The notes under the pieces are model-generated. The model was not told the origin of the DNA. It saw only the letters and a program-made list of their open reading frames with translations, and searched no databases. A stretch of DNA of 64,000 bases, taken from Cytospora piceicola. Its lineage: Eukaryota > Ascomycota > Sordariomycetes > Diaporthales > Cytosporaceae. Each line of letters starts with the position of its first letter. Within the stretch, counting starts at the first letter, position 1. The stretch is taken from assembly GCA_023375675.1 (NCBI GenBank), contig JALQBC010000032.1, forward strand, positions 450,209-514,208, read 5' to 3'. A program made the translations under genes and the position numbers. This document shows positions 23,182 through 33,965 of the stretch, piece by piece.

Positions 23182-24695
23182 CTTGAACAACTTTTCGATC
23201 TTGGGCTCCTCCTTTCTACTCTGTGTGAGGAGATCCTCAAGTTTGTGGTGGTCACTCGGGACACACTCGCACCATCCGTATATGAGCAGCGGAAATGGGA
23301 GGACGAACTCTCAAGTACAACTTCGAGGAGAGCACAGTGAGGGCTGAGAGCCAAGAGAAAATGATATAGAATCCAGAAGTAATATATTGCTAGGCGTCTT
23401 TCCCACAACACCACGCTTACTTCTGGGGGCACACCAAGCCCTTGTACCTACTGGGGTTTCTTACTTACACAATCTCCTTCAGATCCACCGCCGGAGCTTC
23501 TCACCCAATGCCCTGGTCCAGCACATTAAGTTTGGAACTAAGCTCCACCTCGATCGCCTCGGTGTGAATACATTTTCGGTCTGCCACTATCATCATGGTA
23601 TCCTCGCTGACTAGGATCGGATGGCATTGACCCCGAGACGGACCTACGGACTTGTGAGGCTCCAGTCCTGGGTCTGTTCTGGCATTTGGATTCGACCGGG
23701 ACTGGGTCCCGACGCGATGCAACATTGGCCAACGGTCTGTTGCTAGCAGCTTGGGTGGTCACGAGATGGCAGGTCAGGGGGCTTGGGGCCAAGCTTTATT
23801 CCCTGCTTCCTTGTCGTGGCCGGGTGGAAGAAACATCAGGTTCCTTATTTGGACTGTCGTCGGTATTGGGTTTGGGGTAAAGCTGGGGTAACTGGGTCTA
23901 TACCGTCTTACACATCAACCTAGGTAGCTAGCCCAGGGCCATCGGGATGTCTCTTTGTGGCAATCCGAGGGAGATCCACCAACAAAAACCAAGCATGTTC
24001 CTTCTTACACCTCTCCTTCACCTTTGCTATCGTGGTTGCTTTTCTTGGGGGATTCAAGCCACAGGCTCCTTCCTACTTATAAAACGACCGAACAATGCCC
24101 TGATCCCTGACTTCGTGGTCTTACCGAACTGGCCATCTCGGCCCTGCTTCTGGACCTGCTTCATTGTCAACTAGGGCGGCCAGCCCTTGGATGGCAACAT
24201 CGCCACCTGCTCGTCAAGAAACACCTCACACACGCAGCGGTGGCTAAGTTACACGGCCTTCCGGCCTATGAGCGACTGGCATGCGCGGCTTCCACACGCA
24301 TACCGGTGGACCGCTGCTGCTACCGGGTGGCCTCCACTCTCTCCCTCTCACATGCCACACCCGCGTGGAGCCGATCAACCACGGGACTCACGATGCTGAT
24401 CTAAGGCGTGCGGCGGGGATCTATCACCCCAGCTTGCTGGGACACAACGACCCGCCGTAGCTCCCGAGTTGCTACTGTGTACGGACGGGGGCGCGGCGGA
24501 TCTGCATCCATGGCCATCTTGAAATTGGGACCATACTGTAAAGGGACCTTGCGGAGATTCTGTGTCTGGTATCAACGAGTCGTTTCCTAGAGAATCATGC
24601 TTTGGTTATGAGTCTATGGCGTGACCTCCATCCAGCCTGGGTGTGCAACACCTCGCGCTCATTTTTTGGTGTTCTCAGCAAGGTGAGTTCTGGCC
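23182..24695. other. Intergenic region
   Basis: About 1.5 kb between the SDR promoter side and the 3' end of the GH43 gene. No coding region, RNA gene or repeat was recognised apart from one CCTAGGTAG motif near 23,919. Confidence 0.5.
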
Positions 24696-26752
24696 TCATC
24701 CATCCGCGTTCTCAGTCACGACGTTGATACCAGTGAAGTCAGCTGGGTCTAGGACCGCCTCGTCCCTTCCAAAGGCGTATATTCCGTACATAACACCGGC
24801 AAAAGCGCCGCCCACTGGTGGCAAGATGGTCAAATCTTCCGCAGAGCAAGTAACCTGAGCCTGTTGTTCTACGCCCGGCTGCTCGAGGGTCAAAACATAT
24901 TTGCTACCCTGGCAAACGATATTGAGCCTGGAAGGCTGCGAAGCGAGTGCTACTCCCGTTTTGACCGGGGAGTCTTGGGGCGGAAAGAAGGGATATGTCG
25001 TCTGATGTCTGTGTGAACTGGAGATGCGACCTAGGAATGTGACGACGGCAAACTCACCTTCATTACACCGGCTTGTCCAATCGCATTCCGGGTAACCACG
25101 GTTCGGGCATTTTCACCGCTAGGAGTTGCGCCGAATGTAACACCCACGGTCGCGTAGGAGAACTGGTTCCACCATAGCACTATGCCGGCCTCGTAGCCAA
25201 CTCTCCGCGGGTCGAATTCCATTGTCACCTCGAATGTCTGAAAGTACGACGTCTGCTTCCTGAGCAGCATCGCTGGCGCCTCGGGACTCGAGAGGTCGTA
25301 GCAGTTGCCCCAGAGACGAAGATGGCCCGGCCTCTCGGTGAGAGAGTAGGATCGCTTGAGCGGCGTATCTAACGAGATGTCACGGTCAACACGAAGGCGA
25401 CCTTCTCGTGTGTGGTTCTAGGACTCACGTTTTTGGTACCAGCCCAGTTCCAAATCATGCCTGCTGAGATCTGCCTTCCACACGGATGGGCCCTCAGCGA
25501 GCGTGGGGCTGACTTGAGACAGGGAACCGTGGCCCCGGGTCAATAGCGAGATGTTCTTCCCCTCGTTGAAAAGAGGCCAGTCGTCAACCCAGTCTACCTT
25601 GACCAGAAACGTCTCCCTTCCTATATTTTCACCGATATGTCAGATTTATCACCAACCCCGAGAACCCAAGCATGAAGCATCACAAAAACAACATACCGAG
25701 CTGCGGCTCCAGCCACCTCCCATCCCCGCCCCGCAACGGCCTGACCCCCAGCAAGACGGCCCACCACCTCCCCTCCCCGTCCTCGAACACGTCGGCGTGC
25801 CCCGTCCTCTGGACCTCCCCGCCCGGGCCGTTGTACCACAGCGGGCGCCCCTGGCCCTCCCACGGCCCGTACACGCCCCGCCGGCTCCGGAACACCCACT
25901 CCTGGTGGCCCGCCTCGGTGCCGCCCTCGGCCGTGAGGAGGTAGTACCACCCGCCGCGCGTCAGGAGGTGCGAGCCCTCGGCGAGGCCGCCGGGGGACGC
26001 CCTGGCCACGGCGGGCGGGCGGAGGGTGCGGCCCGTGGCGAGGTCGATCTCGCTGATGTGGACGGCGAAGTCCTTGAGGCTGGACCCGGCGGGGCGGTCC
26101 GAGAGGCGCCTCGTGGTCGAGAGGTAGACCTTGCCGTCGTCGTCCCAGAAGAGCTGGGTGGTTGGGTTAGTTGTTCACGGCAGAGAGGGAGGGAGAGAAG
26201 TAAGGGGGGGCGGGTCACCTACGTCTTGGTCAAACCCGGGTTCGTCGAAGTAGACTGGATCCGACCAGGCGTTGTCGTCCCAGATGTTGTCGGTATAGAC
26301 ATAGAATCCGCGAGGGAATATGCGCTCCTGTAGAAGAGAACGGCCGCATATATGAGCCTATGGGTTTGAATGGATTATCCAGGCCTACCCCGGAGACATA
26401 CATCACTAGCCGGCCTGTACCGCTGGAACAGGCCATTCGCCAGATACCACCGCTTCTCCGCGGCCCGGTAGCGCAGCGTGCTCGCCCAGCTCCCAGCGCC
26501 AGGCTCGACGGTCCGCAGCTCGATCTGGCTGCGCCGGTTCAGGGCGTGCCCGATGAGGCGCCAGGCGAGCAGGTCCGTCGACGCGTAGATGGCGCAGCCG
26601 GGGAAGTACTCGAACGTGGAGGTGCTCAGGAAGTACGTCGCGGGGGCGTCGCGGGTGGCCGGGACGACGCAGACGGTCGGGTCTGGATTGAAGCCCCGGA
26701 GGATGGGGTTTCTGAAGGTAAACGGGTCTGGGGAGTTGGTTGAGGCGGGCAT
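24696..26752 (-). CDS. Glycoside hydrolase family 43 (beta-xylosidase/alpha-L-arabinofuranosidase type)
   Basis: It hydrolyses beta-xylosides or alpha-L-arabinofuranosides from hemicellulose fragments. Six exons (26752-26402, 26327-26223, 26153-25697, 25620-25429, 25368-25058, 25001-24696) splice in phase through introns of 56-76 nt to 573 aa, the normal length. A five-bladed propeller domain is indicated by RNPILRGFNPDPTVC (catalytic base D24), PGFDQDLFWDDDGKVYLS (the pKa-modulating Asp region) and EGSHLL followed by GWYYLLTAEGGTEAGHQEW (general-acid Glu). The C-terminal region (about 370 to the end; HTPLKRSYSLTERPGHLRLW, MEFDPRRVGYEAGIVLWWN) is the concanavalin-A-like beta-sandwich common to GH43 xylosidases. 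No signal peptide is visible, so it is probably intracellular and would act on imported oligosaccharides. It is divergent from the GH18 gene across 489 bp. Confidence 0.95.
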
Positions 26753-27241
26753 TGTGGTGATGTGGCTCGCTCTTCACGACACAACACAGCACAGCACAGT
26801 ATTTAGACAAGAACCGTTTTTCTATGATCAGGGACTGACGTCCTTATATTCATCTACAGCTGATGATTCTCGCTCATCATGTCGCTCATCATAAGATACC
26901 GACCCATAGTGAGAAATCCGGTTATCAGTTGGGGCAGTAGTGTCTGCACCTCGGGCCGTATTTGTCCCCCAATGATGACCTCGAGAAGAGGAGGTAAGGG
27001 TTAGGGTCTGAGATCCACCAACAACATTTGAAGTGGGCAGCTGGTGAAGTGGACAGCTGGTGTCGACGGGCCGTCCGCACCCCTGGACTCCTTTCAGCAA
27101 TGTGACGATATCGAGTTCGTTCTCTTGACTGTTGCAGACATTCGCTCGAGACCGTCTTTCAAAACACCCAGTCCCATCGGTCATACAATGTTTTCCGTAC
27201 TTCAGTGATTTTTTGAGCTTGACGACACATCCCGACGAAGC
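26753..27241. promoter_or_regulatory. Shared divergent upstream region (GH43 / GH18)
   Basis: The 489 bp between the start of the GH43 gene (-) and the start of the GH18 gene (+) must contain both promoters. I could not identify specific factor sites with confidence. Confidence 0.45.
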
Positions 27242-28612
27242 ATGGCCACCCCAGCACGACAAGGGCAGCTCAGGCCCCTTCTCACTTACCTCCTTCTCAC
27301 CCTCCTCTTCGCAGTCAACGTGCAATGTGAGTTTGACGACTCTACACAGCATCCGATTGGACCGGAAAGCTCCCGCCACCACCCGAGTCTCCCAGTGCTG
27401 GGCTATGTGACGCCGTGGAACTCACGCGGCAGGGGACTTGTGGAGAAACACCGGGAGAAGTTTGACATCATCAGCCCCGTATGGTACACCATACATGCAA
27501 ATGAGGGCGCCGGCGAGGATTTATACACCGTCAGAGGTGGCCCACCCAGCGAGGAAGATGAGGAATGGTATAAGCGGCTGCAACAGCCTCTGGACACCGA
27601 GGACTCTTCGAAACAGTTGCAGATAACGCCGCGCTTCTTCCTGGACAACTGGAAACCAGAGGACTACAAAGGCCTCGTTCTCAACGGGACGAGGTGGCAG
27701 ATGCTCTCAGACGTCATCATGGACGTCGTGGAAGACATGTCCTTCGACGGCATCGTCTTCGAGTCCGGGGGCTCATACGCGCTGGGCCCGCCCCTGACGG
27801 CAGTCTCGCACGCGCTGCACGACGAGGACAAGATCCTGGTCCTCGTGATGCCGCCGGTGCGGAGGTCCGAGGACGAGAGGGCCTCGGCCCACAACGACAT
27901 GATCCTCAGGCCGCTCGCCGGGCTCTCGCTCTACATCGACTACTTCAGCATCATGACCTACGACATGACCGGCCCGGGGGGCCGGCAGGCGCGCGACGCC
28001 GCGGGCACCCCGGCGGACAGCCCGGTCCGCAAGGCCGTGGCGCAGGGGCAGGTGCGCGAGCCGGGCCCCAACACCAGCGCGGACTGGGTGCGGGACAACC
28101 TCGTCGCGTTCGTGGAGGCGTCCCAGGCCTCCTCGGCCACCGGGCAGGTGCAGTCCCCGGCGTTCCTGGAGGCGTCCGCGCGGGCCCCCCGGAGGTTCCT
28201 CATGGGCGTGCCCCAGTACGGGTACAAATACCCCGTCATGTTCATCGACAGGAGGACGGGGGACCTCGACGAGCGGCCCCTGGGGCGGACGGCCGGTGGT
28301 GCCGCCGCCGCGCCGCTGCCTGTCCTGGCGGGCGCTGGGGAGGCGGTGACTACGGTGGAGATCATGGACGTCTTGGAAGCGTCTGGGGCACAGGTGTCGA
28401 AGACTGAGGAGGGGGAGTACTTCTTCGATTATCTGAGTGCGTCCGACCAGGGCCACTGGAGGGTGTTCCTCCCAGCCAGCGAGAGCATGTCCGGGGTGCT
28501 CGACACGATACAGGAGGTCGTCGACGACGAGCTCATGTACAGCTTTGGTGGGGCCGGTGTAGCGCTCTGGGATGTCGGACAGAGTTCGGATGACCTCCTG
28601 GCTACTCTTTAG
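27242..28612 (+). CDS. Secreted GH18 CHID1-like (chitinase-domain-containing) protein
   Basis: A single exon of 456 aa. The N-terminus has a basic start and a hydrophobic core (LLTYLLLTLLFAVNVQC) that fits a signal peptide cut near residue 29. The mature part begins with LGYVTPWNSRGRGL and KFDIISPVWYTI, the hallmark of the CHID1/SI-CLP branch of GH18. The strand-4 motif is FDGIVFESG (residues 168-176): the acid Glu is kept but the full DxxDxDxE of classical chitinases is not, so weak activity or carbohydrate binding in the secretory pathway is possible. Other GH18 positions are YFSIMTYDMTGPGG and RFLMGVPQYGYKYP; the C-terminus ends with GGAGVALWDVGQ, matching the last barrel strand. The middle (27.8-28.3 kb) is very GC-rich at third positions, giving long spurious frames on the other strand. 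Confidence 0.93.
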   Translation: MATPARQGQLRPLLTYLLLTLLFAVNVQCEFDDSTQHPIGPESSRHHPSLPVLGYVTPWNSRGRGLVEKHREKFDIISPVWYTIHANEGAGEDLYTVRGGPPSEEDEEWYKRLQQPLDTEDSSKQLQITPRFFLDNWKPEDYKGLVLNGTRWQMLSDVIMDVVEDMSFDGIVFESGGSYALGPPLTAVSHALHDEDKILVLVMPPVRRSEDERASAHNDMILRPLAGLSLYIDYFSIMTYDMTGPGGRQARDAAGTPADSPVRKAVAQGQVREPGPNTSADWVRDNLVAFVEASQASSATGQVQSPAFLEASARAPRRFLMGVPQYGYKYPVMFIDRRTGDLDERPLGRTAGGAAAAPLPVLAGAGEAVTTVEIMDVLEASGAQVSKTEEGEYFFDYLSASDQGHWRVFLPASESMSGVLDTIQEVVDDELMYSFGGAGVALWDVGQSSDDLLATL

Positions 28613-29355
28613 TCCTGGGTTTAGATTCTTGCTGTCCTCCTGGCTGCTGCCACCCTTTCTTACTTCACCTTCCATCGGGCCAATCCCCAATGAATCTAAG
28701 TCACTGTGGTAGATGGCCGTTTTTCTCACCACCCGTTTAGATTACGCTTTGGCACTAGATGACACAGTCTTGGTCGTTGGACTGGGCATCACCATGTCCA
28801 GCCACGCTAGAGGGGCCTATAGCTAGCACTCTGTGGAAGTAACCTGTGCTCTTGGTGAACCTCTCGGGCATTTTGTTGTCAGGACAGGAAATGCTATCTA
28901 CGAGGATCGTGTAGCTTAATACCACGCCGCTTCGCTGGTGGACGAACTGTCATTGCAGGCCCTTCTGAGTGGCGTGACGTTAGCCGACAGAAAAAGCTCA
29001 ATCCAGGGAAATGTGTGGCTGCCGTATCACCTGAAGGGATAATTCATGGAAGAAGCAGTGCTGGTGCAGCCAGCATTCATAGGTTCAAGTGAGAGCCTGA
29101 AGTCATGTGGGCCGAGAACAATCCAAATTCAGATCACGACCCCGGGCATGAGTGCATGTCTTGTGACGATAATCTCGTCGCGTTAGATCCGGTCCACGGG
29201 CATTGTTCGAGCCGGCGACTTTGAGACAGGCGGTCCTGAAGATGTCATGGGGCAGGAAGAGACGAAGGGGAATCTTTGGGCTGTTTGGAAAGCTCGTCAA
29301 CCATTGAGATGGGTAATACAACTCGTTCTATGTGTCTGGGTATCATTTCATCTAC
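28613..29355. other. Intergenic region between convergent genes
   Basis: The shared 3' flank of the GH18 gene (+) and the Fnx1-like MFS gene (-). No feature was recognised. Confidence 0.5.
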
Positions 29356-31545
29356 CTATAGTTTATACTCTCGCAGCAGAGGTGTCAAGGCAAACGCTAG
29401 CAATGAGGAGGCGAGTGACACAATGTGACTGTACCACAGCCCATCCACATAAGAATCCGCGACGGCCTTCGCTATATCTCCCCTGGCCTTGAATAGATAA
29501 TCGACACTTGCGACCGCCTTTGCTATAATCTGCAGACATTGTTAGCTCATCAGTCGAGTTTGGGGGTGGGGGTCCAGATTTAGCTCACCTCGTCTCGCAG
29601 CTCGGCGTCGAGATGCAACTGTACAAGCCTGGTCTCCAAGGTCCCTCTCAGTCCTGCCTGGAAGACGGCGCTGATGGCCGCTAGGCCAACGATACAGCCG
29701 AATCCCTGAGACAGATACAGAGAAGAAACTGCCGGGGCGAGGTGTGCCTTGTCGACGGAGGCCTGGACAGCGATGAAGACGGCGCTGAGCGCCACTCCGG
29801 TTCCGAAACCACTGAAATTCCCGAGGTTAACTCAACGATCGGGCGCTGCTAGAGACAGGTGGAAATGATGACTTACCCAGGGAAAATGTACAGGGTTTCT
29901 ACCCAGTTCGTCTTGCCATGCCATCGCAGCAGCAGTAGTGTGTAGGAGGTCGCCGACATCAAGGTGGCCAGGAAAATGAGCCACTTGTATTTGCCCGTCC
30001 TGGAACGTGGACAACTCGTTAGCGAATACAGCCGCGGACTTGTGGAATGGGCTAAAATCTCACTTTCGTATGAAGTAGCCAGACAGGATGCCTCCTACAG
30101 CATTTCCGATGACGGCCGGCAGGAGGTGAGCCCCGGCGGCGGTGGCACTCATCTTCTGTGTGGTTTGGAAGTAGAGCGGGACCGAATACATCATCTAAGG
30201 GACATGTATCAGCTTTGCCATCACTACACAAGACAGGTTACGTGCTTGCCCCCAGTTGCGCAGAAACCTGCAGTGCGAGAATCGTGAAGGCCACGACAGT
30301 GTGCCGGTTGCAGAAAAGACTCAGCGGCAGCAGCGGGTTGGTCGCCCAGTATTTCTCAGCTACCACGAACAGGGCGAGACAGACGGCCCCGGAACAGAAC
30401 AAGATCGGTATGATGGGATCCGTCCAGGCGACTTTGGTTCCTCCGATCTCCAAGGGGAGTAGAACGAGGACCAGGAAGGTCGTCAGGAGAGCGGAGCCGA
30501 GGAAGTCCACTTGACGGAGCTTGCTGCGCTTGGACTCGACGACATCTGGTTCCTTCCCCTGGCGCCTCGGTTTTATGTTTGGCAAGGCCATCCAGCAGAG
30601 AAGGATGGCGAGAAGGAATATCGGCGCTTGACCGACGAAAGACCTGATGGTTGTTAGACACAACCGGACTGAAGAGAGTTCGGGAGGGGGTAGGTTTTAG
30701 AAAGTGCCAGGTACACGTAGAGAAGCCTTACATTCGCCAACCGATCACATCCGCCAGCCCACCACCCAGCGGCCCGCCCACGCACCGCCCGATGACAGCC
30801 ACGACGTTGACATACGAATTCCAGGTCGCGACCTCCCGCACGGGGACAAGATCCGTGATGACCAGGGACACTAGCACGTTGGTCCCGGCGCTGACGGAGC
30901 CGGACAGGAGCCTGCCGGCGACGGCGGCGACCATGGAGTGGGCGGTGCCGACGAGGAGGCAGCCCAGGCCGAAGACGGCGTAGCAGGCCATGATGACGGG
31001 CTTGCGGCCAAAGACCTGGCTCAGCTGGCCGAAGGTGGTCTGGGTCGCCGTCGAGGCCAGCATGAAGCCCGTGAACAGCCAGCTCGAGGACTCGAGGGCC
31101 ATGAACTCCGAGGCGATGAGGGCGTGCGTGGCCATGACTATCGAGCCGTCCGCGTTGGCGATGAAGACGGCTGGTGCGTGTTCGTGTCAGATTGAAGGCC
31201 CGTGTTCATCAGGAGAGTCAGGGTAGGTAACGAACCCAGGAGCATAGGCAGTACGATCCATAATATTGCCTTTGGGCTCAGGTTTTCATATGGCCCCCGA
31301 TCCGCAGGTCCCACGGGAGTACTGGGAGTACTGGGAGTAACAGGTGTTGCAATAGAGGCTTCCTCATCCTCGTGGCTCGAAAGAAACGAGCTGTTCTCGG
31401 AGCTGCTGTCATCGTCGCTGTCTGAAGGCGATAGGTAAGTCCCATACACGGCGGTCGAGCCCGGGTGCTTTGTTAAGGGAGACCGCTCCGTTGTGGGACC
31501 CGGGACGGAGGCATCCCTCCACTCTCGGGGTTTCGTATCCGTCAT
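29356..31545 (-). CDS. MFS transporter, Fnx1/Vba-like (14-helix, drug:H+ antiporter type)
   Basis: A probable vacuolar basic-amino-acid or multidrug exporter. Seven exons (31545-31236, 31170-30732, 30643-about 30250, 30194-30064, 29999-29877, 29811-29589, 29529-29356) join in phase to about 597 aa. The N-terminus is a long acidic, S/T-rich cytosolic tail (SPSDSDDDSSSENSSFLSS). The membrane part starts at LWIVLPMLL and carries the DHA motifs ANADGSIVMATH, SSSWLFTGFMLA, GQLSQVFGRKPVIMACY (motif A) and VIGRCVGGPLGGGLADVIGW (motif C). Later segments are MMYSVPLYFQTTQKMSATAA and YLSQGFGCIVGLAAISAVFQ. The start is ATG 31545, since the frame upstream offers only TTG. Intron 1 has a weak GTTCGT donor; intron 3 either uses GTTTCT and loses six residues or is a GC-AG intron (30249-30195). 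Substrate cannot be read from sequence. Confidence 0.93.
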
Positions 31546-32422
31546 GTCGTGCGGCGAGGGTAGGCTGAGGTATGCCAAAGGCGTCTTGTGATTTGGGGAA
31601 GCAATTCAAGGTTCGAAATAAAGATTCAAAGTGAGTGGGACAGTGGGGGTGTTTTCTATCATCACAACTATTGAGCGGTCGCCTGGATGGGGGGCACCTG
31701 GGGGGGCACCTGGGGGGGGGTGCATTATCCCCCTGGACGCCGCCGACGTCTCGACCCGTCTGTCTATCAGGAACCTGTCTTGGTTTGTTTTGGTCGAGTT
31801 AGTGCCCGTGACGCTGTCCAACTCCACAGTCACTTCATCTCTCCCTCTTTACATTGGACAGTAGGATTCAACCAACAGATAAAAACAAACGTCCCGACGG
31901 CCGACCTCGCCGAAACGGGTCTACCAGGGCGATGGCGCCATCGGGTGAGCAAATCGCATATGCCCACTCATATCGAGCAGAACTGCAGAAGTACCTGTCA
32001 GCCGAAAGACTGGGAATTGCAGATCCTAGACCTTTTCTTTTCTTAAAACTGTTTATGTAGCATTCCGTCAGGTCCAGTGAAATCCCCCACAGACGGATGA
32101 ACTCATTTATATTATCATACGCGGACGTACTGCAACTTTATTTTGACCACTTGATGGCCTCACTTGTCCCCTATTAGCACCATCCCCGACTGCCGACGCT
32201 TCATATCAATACATGCTGCGCATACCGTTGTAATAATTTCTATTCTGCGCAGACTTATAAGTATCATCCTTCGCAGTAGCAACCAGTCTGGGGAATTAGT
32301 ACTTACCAGCGCCACCCAAAACCACCTCCTCACCAGTTGACTGCTTCGGTACGTCTGTGATAACAATGTTCAGTACAAATACCAATAGATATTCGGCTAC
32401 GAGCGAGTTGGTCTGACTTACT
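31546..32422. other. Intergenic region with unexplained splice-like signals
   Basis: This is upstream of the Fnx1-like gene and downstream of the microexon candidate. It contains strings of G near 31,690-31,730. On the minus strand at 32,296-32,366 a frame ending PKQSTGEEVVLGGAGKY is preceded by a TTATCACAG acceptor and could be an alternative last exon or a spliced 3' UTR of the microexon gene; it does not join in frame with the model chosen. Confidence 0.35.
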
Positions 32423-33012
32423 CTACTCATTCTCGGCCAACTAAATGCAGGCAGTGCCTTTAGTATAAGGCCAATCGTATTATAGCAGTTTCCAAGGAGG
32501 AACTCACAAATTTCTCGTACATCTCCTAGAGATAGTGTCAGCATTGTTTGCACTAGAGAGAGTTTGATATCGGGAGACTCACCGAGGTTGCGGACTTGTT
32601 GGACTTCAATTTCACAGACGTTAGTGAGTATAGAGATCCCATAGGGACGGAGTAACAGTACCACGCCCATCGTTTTGGCCTCCTGTATTCCTTTGCGTTA
32701 GCATTCAAAGCTATGCCTATCAGGTGATGATCGATATACCTTGGCCTTCTTCTCCGCATCCTATATGCAGCAATAATCAGTTTGTGTATATAGCAGAGGA
32801 AGACGAAGGATAAACTCACCGCAGCCTGCTTGCACAAGCGCTGAACCCCCATAGTGTCAATATTTCCCGACAACAGTAAGCCAAGGCTTAAGACTAACCT
32901 TATGTTGTTCTTCTTCAAGGGCCTGATTATTAAACAATCAGTCTAACATATACCCAAACGAGACATGACTTCTCTAGTTCTTACAAGCATCTCCTGGTGC
33001 TCTCCTAACATG
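32423..33012 (-). CDS. Candidate coiled-coil protein encoded by 18-24 nt microexons
   Basis: On the minus strand a run of tiny exons is separated by introns of 57-67 nt with good donors, branch sites and acceptors. Exons: one ending at 32985; 32922-32899 (24 nt, ALEEEQHK); 32840-32820 (21, RLCKQAA); 32760-32740 (21, DAEKKAK); 32682-32662 (21, EAKTMGV); 32603-32583 (21, SNKSATS); 32525-32508 (18, EMYEKF); and 32440-32423 (LAENE then TAG). Donors include GTAAGA, GTTAGT, GTGAGT (three times) and GTATAT; branch sites include GCTAAC, CACTAAC and GCTGAC. Every internal exon is a multiple of three and phase 0, so the frame is kept even if exons are skipped. The joined peptide is charged and alanine-rich with heptad-like spacing, as in a coiled coil. 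The first exon reads back through EEESPWSLHRLSAH without a clear start; ATG 33012 is one possible start (56 aa). I do not recognise the protein. Confidence 0.55.
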
Positions 33013-33670
33013 TGTGCTGACAGTCTGTGCAAACTCCAAGGCGATTCTTCCTCTGGGTCGATTTACCTCGCCTTCCTTAGTGGTCAGCTATCTGGCGAAA
33101 TATGCTGAGATAGACACGGTTCCGATGGCTTCAATCCGTTGAATGAAGGCGATCGTGCAGGGGGAATTGAGGCAAAGGGCGCACGACCTGTGAGAACCTG
33201 AGGTTGCGTGTGTTGGTTGTTGTGTGTTCCATTCAACTAAAAAAGAAATGACGATAGAACCTCCAAAACTTGAGGGTTAATTAGATTAGAGTAAGGGAAG
33301 GCATGCCATATGCTGCCTAGCAAGTGTGCACGGGCCATCTAGAGGCCTGTGCAGAACCTTTGCCTTCAATAGATGGACAGTGCGCCCCTCCACCCGCCTG
33401 TAACTTCTACAAATGTCAACAAAAGGCAAGGTGTATCAACTGACAAATGCCACTTCCAAGGTTTCCTCTTGATTGTCATGTATATGCTTCTCTGCTCGCT
33501 TCTCTTCCGCATTTTCTCAGGGCTGGTAAGCCCCTCATGAACACCCTCTTGACGGTTTCTTCCCCCGTTTGCGACTCATCGGTTGATAGGCAGGCGACTG
33601 TTTCCAGCAAGCCGGGCTTCTTCCCCGAGACCCCTCCTCCCCCTTGGAGGTCTATAGGTACCTAGGGAGT

Positions 33671-33733
33671 GCAGGCTGGAAGGTTAGCAGGCTGGGAGGT
33701 TAGCAGGCTGGGAGATTAGCAGCTGGGGGGTTA
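33671..33733. repeat. 16-bp minisatellite (four copies)
   Basis: Tandem units GCAGGCTGGGAGGTTA occur at 33671-33686, 33687-33702, 33703-33718 and a 15-bp variant at 33719-33733. Looser related copies (GGCAGGTTGGCAGATT) follow to about 33,775. Confidence 0.9.
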
Positions 33734-33789
33734 GAACTTGGCAGGTTGGCAGATTCGCAGGTTGTCGGGTTAGCTAAGTTGCTATGAGA

Positions 33790-33865
33790 GGCAGCTAGGT
33801 ACTTAAGTCTACCTAGGTACCTTAGGTACCCTAGGATACTGGGTGTGTACTTAGGTAACCTTATA
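33790..33865. repeat. Clustered CCTAGGTACC-type palindromes
   Basis: Four to five overlapping near-palindromes (ACCTAGGTACCTTAGGTACC, CCTAGG, AGGTAACC) lie directly beyond the minisatellite. The same motif appears singly elsewhere in the window's intergenic DNA (for example 3691-3706, 49047-49056, 53306-53318 and 57021-57032). Confidence 0.75.
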
Positions 33866-33965
33866 CCTACTTGGTACACAATCGCGGCAGCGAGTTATAC
33901 AGTCCCAGTAGCTATTCTATAATAATTAGGCCCCGCTTCGAAATTCACCGCCCTTGGACCACGTC

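Noticed and set aside
25551..26333. 260-codon plus-strand frame opposite the GH43 gene
   Set aside because: The GH43 exons on the minus strand have matching splice phases and catalytic motifs; the plus-strand frame is Arg/Pro/Gly-rich noise.
27773..28732. 319-codon minus-strand frame opposite the GH18 gene
   Set aside because: It is a product of GC-rich codons on the sense strand; it has no domain and no sensible start.
32160..32366. Continuation of the microexon gene into a longer basic or hydrophobic tail
   Set aside because: It does not join in frame without either reading through TAG 32425-32423 or using a 19-nt intron; kept only as a possible alternative 3' end.
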